NCBI GenBank assembly: GCA_045128275.1
Contig: JBGVRH010000100.1
Coordinates: 1-24,988, forward strand
DNA length: 24,988 nt
Reading direction: 5' to 3'
Origin: CAMEON01 sp045128275
Lineage (GTDB): Bacteria > Bacillota > Clostridia > Oscillospirales > CAG-272
Position 1 is the first letter of the stretch. Every line of letters starts with the position of its first letter. A program made the translations under genes and the position numbers. Of the stretch, positions 1 through 5,380 are shown in pieces. A model generated the notes under the pieces. The model saw nothing but the letters and a program-made list of their open reading frames with translations. It was not told where the DNA came from and did no database searches.

Positions 1-55
1 CGCGAGCGACCCGATGGCGGCTGATAGCCGCCGCTACGGGTTATGTCCCATAGAG

Positions 56-97
56 AAAACACCGTATCACACCCGAGATGGGCGGTACGGTGTTTTT
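56..97. terminator. Rho-independent terminator of an upstream gene outside the window
   Basis: Arms AAAACACCGTA and TACGGTGTTTTT pair around a loop of about 20 bases. The right arm runs into five T residues on the plus strand. It probably ends a plus-strand gene lying left of the window, though the A-rich left arm means it could also work in reverse. Positions 1-40 hold a further GC-rich imperfect hairpin (CCCG...CGGG) of unknown role. Confidence 0.65.
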
Positions 98-172
98 CGT
101 TGGCGTATTTTACAGAAACCCAATATATGATTTGTGCGCATTGACAATTTTTCGGAAACTTCACCCTTCCTC

Positions 173-201
173 TTGACAAATGACCCTCCAAGGTGTATTA
201 T
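173..201 (+). promoter_or_regulatory. Sigma-A promoter of the small lipoprotein gene
   Basis: TTGACA (173-178) and TATTAT (196-201) are separated by exactly 17 bases. The start codon follows 35 bases after the -10 box, with AAGGAGG at 221-227 as the ribosome binding site. Confidence 0.8.
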
Positions 202-236
202 TGCAACAGTACAGCAAAGCAAGGAGGCATTCACCT

Positions 237-677
237 ATGAATAGAACCAAAACCGCCACCCGTGTCCTGTCCGTCTTCGCCGCCCTCTGCCTGCTCCTCG
301 CCTCCCTGACCGCCTGCTCGGGCGGTATCACCCGCGAGGAGGCCAAGACCGCCATGGACTCCCTTCTTTCGGCCTTGGACAACGAGAATTACGCCGAGGC
401 CGCCGCTCTCTACCACCCCGATGCCGCCATGACCGAGGACTTGCTGATCGCCTTCGCCGAGCAGGTCAAGACCAAGGTGGGCATCGACCTCACCGAGGGC
501 GCGGTAGTGGAGAAGATCACGGGCATGAGCTCCTCCTACTACGATTCCACCGTGGACGGCTCCCGCTACGCCCTGACCGCCAAGATCAAGGCGGGGGATA
601 AGACCGCCGACCTCACCGTGGAGGTCATCCGCAACGACAGGGGCTACGGGATCTTCCGGGTGGAGTGTAATCCGTAA
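237..677 (+). CDS. Small secreted lipoprotein of unknown function
   Basis: The product is 146 residues and begins MNRTKTATRVLS. A positively charged N-terminus, a hydrophobic stretch and the lipobox LTAC followed by SGG indicate lipoprotein export and lipidation at the cysteine near residue 27. The mature part (EEAKTAMDSLLSALDNENYAEAAALYHP) looks like the small alpha-plus-beta DUF4878/NTF2-like fold in which a helix is followed by accumulating sheet, but that is inference. The ATG at 237 was chosen over upstream in-frame codons because AAGGAGG lies nine bases before it and the promoter lies just upstream. It is a single-gene unit with its own promoter and a terminator 15 bases past the stop. 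Its function is not recognised. Confidence 0.8.
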   Translation: MNRTKTATRVLSVFAALCLLLASLTACSGGITREEAKTAMDSLLSALDNENYAEAAALYHPDAAMTEDLLIAFAEQVKTKVGIDLTEGAVVEKITGMSSSYYDSTVDGSRYALTAKIKAGDKTADLTVEVIRNDRGYGIFRVECNP

Positions 678-691
678 ACCGAACAAAAAAG

Positions 692-724
692 AAAGGTGTC
701 TTCCCAAACGGGAGGCACCTTTTC
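692..724. terminator. Bidirectional terminator between convergent genes
   Basis: The arms AAAGGTGTCTTCCC and GGGAGGCACCTTTT pair with G-U tolerance around a short AAAC loop. A-rich flank on the left and T-rich flank on the right let it serve both the lipoprotein gene (+) and the glycolipid-type operon (-) that stops at 751. Confidence 0.8.
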
Positions 725-750
725 TGTTTGGATGGCGCGGAGGGGGACGG

Positions 751-1347
751 TCATGCCGACGGCAGGGCCTGCTTTACGGTAGAGACTTGGTTCTGCTTCT
801 GCTTCAATCGTTTCAGTACCCTCAAGAGCATGGGGGTATTGTACCGCAGGGCCATGGCGGGGAGGATGTGGAGGAGGGTGTTGATGATCGCCACGGGCAG
901 GCCGATGGTCAGGGCGCAGAGATTCGGGAGAGTGGGGATCACGAGCAGTCCCAGCGGGTAGCAGATCCGATGGATCAACACGCCCTTGTGGCACTCGATG
1001 ATGTACTTCTCAACGTAGGCAGGATTATCAGGCTCCTTCAGCTTCCTCTTGCTGAAGCCCGCGATGCCGCCCAGGTCAGGGATTTTCTCCTTCCAGACAC
1101 GAACACCCAGCTTGATGTAGATTCTCTTTTCCCGCTCGCTGACACGGAAGCGGGGGGAATCGGCGGGGTAGAGACGGTCGGGCGTGAAGCAGACCGATAG
1201 GGCGGCCAGGGCATCCAGCGCAACCTGGAGAACCACGCAAAAGATCACGGCTATGATGACGTACAGGGGAGAAGCCACCTCGCAGGCGATGTTGATCCCC
1301 GCGATGACGGCCATGGCCACCGTGATGATGAGCAGGTAGAGTTTCAT
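751..1347 (-). CDS. CrtO-like membrane acyltransferase
   Basis: The protein has 198 residues. Two hydrophobic segments lie near residues 1-22 and 27-51, and another pair lies near 127-165. The central block reads IYIKLGVRVWKEKIPD (about 76-91), followed by AYVEKYIIECHKG and a C-terminal RYNTPML. This order resembles the family of S. aureus CrtO, which acylates glycosyl-4,4'-diaponeurosporenoate in the membrane. No carotenoid genes are in the window, so the substrate here is probably another glycolipid; the family match is by recognition of motifs only. The start codon overlaps the stop of the upstream acyltransferase (ATGA), showing tight translational coupling. It is the last gene of the GT8-acyltransferase-CrtO operon. 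Confidence 0.6.
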   Translation of the reverse strand: MKLYLLIITVAMAVIAGINIACEVASPLYVIIAVIFCVVLQVALDALAALSVCFTPDRLYPADSPRFRVSEREKRIYIKLGVRVWKEKIPDLGGIAGFSKRKLKEPDNPAYVEKYIIECHKGVLIHRICYPLGLLVIPTLPNLCALTIGLPVAIINTLLHILPAMALRYNTPMLLRVLKRLKQKQNQVSTVKQALPSA

Positions 1348-2183
1348 ACGTTCTTTTCCTTACTGTAAATCAAGGGAATTCCGTAGAATTCCTCGTAGAC
1401 CTGTACCCAGGCCTCGTAGTTCTTCTGCCGCATCTTTTCCTTGCGGGCGGGGAGGGGTAGGGTCGTATCGGGATAGATGGCGGGGAGGATATGCACCGTA
1501 AAGGCCTGCACGGGGAAGCCGTCGCCGTCCATGACGTCGGTGTCCTCCATGGTGATGAAGAAGGGAACAATGGGAGTCTTGTTCAGCACCGCCAGGGCGA
1601 AGGCACCCTCCTGCATGGGGCGGGGCTTGCGGTAGTTCCACCACATACCCTGCTCGGGGTAGATGAGAATGGACTCCCCGCGTGCCAGAAGGGTCTTCAC
1701 CGCCTTGTTGAATTTCTTCATGGTGTCTGTCCGGCTGGACAGGGGCAGGGTATTGCAGTGCCGCATCATGAGGCCAAAGGGCTTGGGCGGGTTGGTGTAG
1801 TTGCCCTCGCGGATGACCTTGTAGAGGAGCTTACCGTCCACATGGTCGCGGATGGCCCGCCAGACGGCGTAGTTGTCCCCCACGCTGAAGTGGTTGCAGG
1901 TGATGAGCTTGCCTCCCTCTACGGCGGTGAAGTTCTCAATGCCCCGCACCTCCTTGATGACCAGCTGACCGTTTTGGATGAGGGTCTCGAAGAATTTCTC
2001 CCCCGCGCGGTTGGCGATGCGGTTCATGATCTTGTTCTTCAGCTTTTCGTTGAGGTAATCCACCTTGTCGGGCATGAGGGGATAGGTCTCGGGATCGTCC
2101 TCCACGTCCAGGTGCCACAGCTGCTTTCTTTCCAGCTCCGCGATGCGCTCCAGGAGCAGGAGCTTATGGGCTGATTGTTCCAT
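1344..2183 (-). CDS. PlsC-like 1-acylglycerol-3-phosphate acyltransferase family protein
   Basis: The protein has 279 residues and carries the acyltransferase signature NHFSVGD (97-103), which fits the catalytic NHX4D motif. LPLSSR (147-151) and YPEQGMWW (175-182) stand where the substrate-binding FPEGTRS block usually is, so the EGTR motif is altered to EQGM. A block KTPIVPFFI follows, as in the family. The enzyme should transfer a fatty acyl group to a hydroxyl of a lipid precursor at the inner face of the membrane. The altered second motif and the neighbouring glycosyltransferase argue for a substrate other than ordinary lysophosphatidate. It lies 13 bases after the GT8 gene and overlaps the CrtO-like gene by four bases. 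A GGAGA sequence precedes the ATG at 2183. Confidence 0.8.
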   Translation of the reverse strand: MEQSAHKLLLLERIAELERKQLWHLDVEDDPETYPLMPDKVDYLNEKLKNKIMNRIANRAGEKFFETLIQNGQLVIKEVRGIENFTAVEGGKLITCNHFSVGDNYAVWRAIRDHVDGKLLYKVIREGNYTNPPKPFGLMMRHCNTLPLSSRTDTMKKFNKAVKTLLARGESILIYPEQGMWWNYRKPRPMQEGAFALAVLNKTPIVPFFITMEDTDVMDGDGFPVQAFTVHILPAIYPDTTLPLPARKEKMRQKNYEAWVQVYEEFYGIPLIYSKEKNV

Positions 2184-2196
2184 GTGTGTCGTCTCC

Positions 2197-3147
2197 TTAC
2201 TTGCGTCCCAGCTTGGTCACGAAGGTGTAGTCGGATTCGGCGATGCGGATGCCGTGCTCCAGGATCTCCTTGGCCATGGCGGCCTTTTCGGCCTTTTCCT
2301 TGTCCCCGAAGGCGGCCTTCCGATTCAGAATATCCGCGCGGTAGGGGGACTTTTCGGCGTACTCCCAGAAATATTCCCCATACAGCACGTCGTCGTACTG
2401 CCAGGGCTTCTTGTAGAGGGCGTAGTGGACGATGTTCAGATCCCCCTCGCAGGGCAGGGGCAGAGGCTCCTTGTTCCAGCCGCTGGGAAGAGCGAGGATC
2501 TTACCGTCGCACAGGTAGTTGAGGTAGGCCTGGTCGGGATCCAGCAGGTCGAAGTCGTAGCGGGTGATGAGATCAATGAACTTTTCCTCGATCTTATGCT
2601 TGCGGAACTGCTTCAGATCCACCACCAGCACCCCCGCGTTGACGTATCCGTCGGGATCCACGCCCAGAGCCACCTCGGCATAGCGGCGGAACTCGGGAGT
2701 GGAGCGGACGAACATTTCGGGGCCCGCGGCGAAGATGTTGCCCTCAAGGTCGGTGTGGTAGAGCTTGGAGATATCCCCCAGCACCACCAGATCGCAGTCC
2801 AGGTAGATGATCTTCTTGTACTGCGGGAACATGGAGGCGATGAAGAGGCGGTAGTAGGTCACCACCGAGAAGTGGTAGACGTTCTTGAAGCGGGACTGGA
2901 TGTCCTTGACCTGCTCGGAAATATCCACGAAATCGATGGTAAAGCCCTCACGCTCATTTCGTTTGACCAGGTCGATATGCTCCTGCTTGATGCCGGTGTT
3001 GAGGATGATGATGCGGTAGGTGTACTCCGAGGAGGCGTTATGGATGAGGGAGGAGACGGCCACGTCCAGAAAGGGGACGTACCCGTTATCGGTCGTAAAG
3101 AAGATCGGAATTTCCTCGCGGCTTGTCACGCGGATGTCATGTGTCAT
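2197..3147 (-). CDS. Glycosyltransferase family 8 protein
   Basis: The 316-residue protein starts MTHDIRVTSREEIPIFFTTD. It has the GT-A fold signs of family 8: an N-terminal strand IPIFFTTDNGYVPFLDVAVSSL, the metal-binding DXD as IIYLDCDLVV (117-119), YVNAGVLVVDL (168-178), DPDQAYLN (203-210) and IVHYALYKKPW (239-249). Members transfer glucose or galactose from a nucleotide sugar to lipopolysaccharide, glycolipid or protein. No membrane span is seen, so it should be cytoplasmic. The ATG at 3147 was preferred to longer in-frame starts because CGGAGG lies nine bases upstream and the promoter at 3179-3207 falls inside the longer reading frame. It is the first gene of a three-gene operon with two acyltransferases. 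Confidence 0.88.
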   Translation of the reverse strand: MTHDIRVTSREEIPIFFTTDNGYVPFLDVAVSSLIHNASSEYTYRIIILNTGIKQEHIDLVKRNEREGFTIDFVDISEQVKDIQSRFKNVYHFSVVTYYRLFIASMFPQYKKIIYLDCDLVVLGDISKLYHTDLEGNIFAAGPEMFVRSTPEFRRYAEVALGVDPDGYVNAGVLVVDLKQFRKHKIEEKFIDLITRYDFDLLDPDQAYLNYLCDGKILALPSGWNKEPLPLPCEGDLNIVHYALYKKPWQYDDVLYGEYFWEYAEKSPYRADILNRKAAFGDKEKAEKAAMAKEILEHGIRIAESDYTFVTKLGRK

Positions 3148-3178
3148 GGATTTCGTACCTCCGGGAATTTTTCGGCTT

Positions 3179-3207
3179 ATTATACCATAGGGCTGTTGTG
3201 TTGTCAA
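3179..3207 (-). promoter_or_regulatory. Sigma-A promoter of the GT8-acyltransferase operon
   Basis: On the minus strand TTGACA (3202-3207) and TATAAT (3179-3184) are 17 bases apart. A perfect 11-bp palindrome CCGAAATTCGG lies nine bases upstream of the -35 box (3216-3226) and could be an operator half. Confidence 0.88.
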
Positions 3208-3249
3208 CAAACTTGCCGAAATTCGGAGGTATACTCTATCAAGCGCAGG

Positions 3250-3374
3250 GGCAACTCGGGGGAGATGGGAGGGAAACTCGCGGGAGAATCCGAGGAAACT
3301 CACGGTAGAATTCCTATCACACCAGGCAAAACAGGGGAATTTTCGGGAGAATCGGACGGTTTGCGCGGTAGAAT
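3250..3374. repeat. Degenerate 22-bp tandem repeat upstream of the GT8 promoter
   Basis: Five related units of about 18 bases, best stated as GGAAACTCRCGGKAGAAT, begin at 3250, 3272, 3294, 3336 and 3358. The first three are exactly 22 bp apart, and so are the last two; the middle gap is 42 bp. The block lies 43 bp and more upstream of the GT8 operon -35 box. No open frame with a ribosome binding site is seen here. The stretch 3375-3446 holds nothing recognisable. A 22-bp period is about two helical turns, so a protein-binding array is one reading and a decayed tandem duplication is another. Confidence 0.6.
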
Positions 3375-3446
3375 GACCCAAAAGGGCCTTGGACAGGCGG
3401 CGGAGCGGGATTCCCCCGTAATCGGGCGGAGATGGGGTCAGCGGGA

Positions 3447-3511
3447 TCAGGATAAGCCTTCCAGCGCCTCAATCTCCTGCTTGGTCAGGGTTCCGTAGGT
3501 GTTCTCGGCCG
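3447..3511 (-). pseudogene. Duplicated 3' tail of the adjacent membrane-protein gene
   Basis: Positions 3457-3511 repeat 3536-3590 almost base for base. Read on the minus strand, the copy encodes AENTYGTLTKQEIEALEGLS and a TGA stop; the intact gene ends AENTYGTLTKQEIEALEKLS. Codon differences include silent ones (ATT for ATC). No start codon or ribosome binding site precedes it, so it is a gene fragment. The junction forms a 14-bp palindrome CTCGGCCGGCCGAG (3505-3518). It may be the remnant of a second tandem copy lost by recombination. Confidence 0.75.
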
Positions 3512-3525
3512 GCCGAGGACGGGGG

Positions 3526-4275
3526 TCACGAAAGCTTCTCCAGCGCCTCGATCTCCTGCTTGGTCAGGGTTCCGTAGGTGTTCTCGGCCAGGTAGTCATA
3601 GATGCAGATGGTGCCGTAAGGCTCGGCCTCGTAGTTGAGATCTCCCAGGTAGTAGACGTCCACGTAGACCGCCAGCACGGGGGTGTCGGTGACCGTCATG
3701 TCCAGGCCGTCGAAGGTCATGCGGCGGTAGTTGTAGATCAGGCTTTGAGCCGGCTCGGAGGAGGTGGCGTGGTAGCGGACGAACTTCACCGATGCAGGAT
3801 CGTTGCCCGCGTTGTCGGTGAGGTCGGCGGGGGTGAGATCGTAGGCCACGTAGAGGGTCACGTCATAGAGATCCTCAGAGCGGTCGGGGATTTCGTCCAG
3901 CTGGTAGTCCTCCACCAGATGGCGGATGGTGGCGTTGTTGTAGCGGAACAGGATCTGTACCTGATTGGCCTCCTGGATGAAGCGGGCATCCTTGGCGGTG
4001 AAGTAGCTGTAGTTCTTGTCCCGCACCGTGGTGGTGTCGTACTGACTCTCCTGGTAGAAGACCGTTACCTCCTTCCCCTCGGCCAGGGCGGCGGCGTAGG
4101 CCTCCTTGAGGGGGGCATTGGCCGACAGGTACTTGACCTCGGCGGGGACGACGGTGGAGATGAAGGCGCGCCAGATGAAGAACAGGATGGTGCCGAAGAC
4201 CAGGAGCATGCCCAGGGCCTTCACCGTGAGCCGCGCGATCTTGACAGGGAGGGATTCGTGGATCGTCTCGCTCAT
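3526..4275 (-). CDS. Single-pass membrane protein of unknown function
   Basis: The protein has 249 residues with a short cytoplasmic N-terminus, one membrane span at about residues 20-38 (ALGMLLVFGTILFFIWRAF) and a long extracytoplasmic part rich in Tyr, Asp and Thr. No lipobox or known catalytic motif was seen. The start codon overlaps the ruvX stop by four bases, so translation is coupled and it belongs to the maf-mreB operon as its last gene. Its last 20 codons are duplicated just downstream. No clear terminator follows, so transcription may run on toward the GT8 operon. I do not recognise the family. Confidence 0.75.
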   Translation of the reverse strand: MSETIHESLPVKIARLTVKALGMLLVFGTILFFIWRAFISTVVPAEVKYLSANAPLKEAYAAALAEGKEVTVFYQESQYDTTTVRDKNYSYFTAKDARFIQEANQVQILFRYNNATIRHLVEDYQLDEIPDRSEDLYDVTLYVAYDLTPADLTDNAGNDPASVKFVRYHATSSEPAQSLIYNYRRMTFDGLDMTVTDTPVLAVYVDVYYLGDLNYEAEPYGTICIYDYLAENTYGTLTKQEIEALEKLS

Positions 4276-4796
4276 GGGGTGTCCTCGCTTTCTTCTGCAT
4301 TAGCCTCGTCGGCCGCGTCAGCCGCAGCGGTCTCCCGCTCCTTCATGAAGCGGAGCTTGTCCAGGGCGTTTTGCAGGATGATCTCGGCCGAGAGGGTGTC
4401 GATGACCCCCTTGCGCTTGGAACCGCGGGTGTCGGTCTCGTTGAGGTAGCGGGAGGCGGCCATGGTGGTCATGCGCTCGTCCTGCATCACCACGGGGATC
4501 TCCACCGCAAGGGCGGTCAGAGCCTCGCGGAGCAGTCCCGCGAATTTCTCGGCGTGCTGGGCGCGGGGGCCGTGGGAGCCGTCCATGTTGACGGGAAGCC
4601 CTACGACCACACCGACCACGGCGCGATCCTTGGCTACCTGCGCCACAGCGGCGGCGGTCTTCTGCATGCCCCCCACCGAGATCTGGGTGATCCCCGAGGC
4701 TAGGGTGCGCATATCGTTGGAAATGGCCAGCCCCGTGCGCTTGTCGCCGAAGTCGACGCCCAGGAGCTTGCCTTTGGTTTGGAGAAGTTGGTTCAT
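4272..4796 (-). CDS. ruvX: Putative pre-16S rRNA nuclease / Holliday junction resolvase-like RuvX (YqgF)
   Basis: The 174-residue protein has the RNase H-like fold motifs of the YqgF family: GVDFGDKRTGLAIS (13-26) with the first catalytic Asp, VVVGLPVNMDGS (63-74), MQDERMTT (104-111) with the second acidic residue, and VIDTLSAEIILQ (131-142) with the third. The family trims the 5' end of pre-16S rRNA. A hydrophilic Glu/Ala-rich tail of about 20 residues is added at the C-terminus. It sits in the maf-mreB operon and shares a four-base overlap with the downstream membrane protein. A hairpin array separates it from the RNHCP gene. Confidence 0.88.
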   Translation of the reverse strand: MNQLLQTKGKLLGVDFGDKRTGLAISNDMRTLASGITQISVGGMQKTAAAVAQVAKDRAVVGVVVGLPVNMDGSHGPRAQHAEKFAGLLREALTALAVEIPVVMQDERMTTMAASRYLNETDTRGSKRKGVIDTLSAEIILQNALDKLRFMKERETAAADAADEANAEESEDTP

Positions 4797-4869
4797 GGGA
4801 AGATATCCTTAATATAGTTTGTTTTCAAATTTGGCTTTGTAGGGCGAAACCATTCGTTCCCTTTCCGTT

Positions 4870-4983
4870 GCGCCCAAGGGGCGCACATCGTTTGCCCCGA
4901 GGGGCAACATCATTTCACCGCGGCAGTCCGCGGTGAATATCATTGCGCCTGTGGCGCACATCATTTGCGGCGTCAAGCCGCAA
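4870..4983 (-). repeat. Array of five short hairpins with near-constant spacers (array A)
   Basis: Five perfect or near-perfect inverted repeats lie head to tail: GCGCC/GGCGC (4870-4884), TTGCCCC/GGGGCAA (4892-4907), TTCACCGCGG/CCGCGGTGAA (4914-4937), GCGCC/GGCGC (4945-4957) and TTGCGGC/GCCGCAA (4965-4983). The spacers are ACATCGT, CATCAT, TATCATT and ACATCAT; on the transcribed strand they read as ATGATG/AATGATA variants. The stems are unrelated in sequence but each is self-complementary. The array begins two bases after the RNHCP stop codon and ends about 74 bases before the ruvX start, so it is an intercistronic RNA feature. A weaker sixth hairpin may lie at 4842-4861. Confidence 0.85.
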
Positions 4984-4984
4984 C

Positions 4985-5332
4985 TTACCGTTTCGGTCTC
5001 TCCGCCTTCCCCCTCGCCGTCAGCCGAATGATGAGCATCAGGTCGTCGGGCTGCACCTTGGCCTCGTGGGCGGCGCGGCAACGGCGGATTTCCCCGCATT
5101 TGGTGCATTTGGAGATGATGATGTACCCCTTCTTGGGGTCGGGCTCGGCGGAGATGGGCTCCAGATCCCCTCCGCAGGGGTTGGCGCGGTCGCCGGGGTT
5201 GATGTCCACGTGCCGTGACCAGAGGCAGAAGGGACAGTGGTTGCGGGAGGAGTAGCCCAGGGGCTTGACCTCCTTCCCACAATGGACGCAGACAAAGCCG
5301 TCGTCCAGCTTGGAAAAGCGTTTCTGTTCCAT
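4985..5332 (-). CDS. RNHCP domain zinc-ribbon protein
   Basis: The 115-residue protein carries the family signature: FVCVHCGK (CxxC at 15-18), SSRNHCPFCLWSRHVD (28-43), PGDRANPCGGDLEPI (46-60) and a second CxxC in ISKCTKCGEIRR (76-79). Together these suggest zinc binding in a ribbon fold. The RNHCP family is widespread but without known function. The ATG at 5332 was chosen over that at 5347 because AAAGGAAA lies seven bases before the former. It sits between PBP2 and ruvX in the operon, 48 bases after the PBP2 stop. Confidence 0.85.
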   Translation of the reverse strand: MEQKRFSKLDDGFVCVHCGKEVKPLGYSSRNHCPFCLWSRHVDINPGDRANPCGGDLEPISAEPDPKKGYIIISKCTKCGEIRRCRAAHEAKVQPDDLMLIIRLTARGKAERPKR

Positions 5333-5380
5333 GCGGTTTCCTTTCATAGGATACAGGATGATTGTAAAGTCGGCTTGAAC

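Noticed and set aside
2143..3498. Plus-strand open frame of 451 codons opposite the GT8 gene
   Set aside because: Antisense to a well-supported glycosyltransferase and running through its promoter and repeat region; no start signal.
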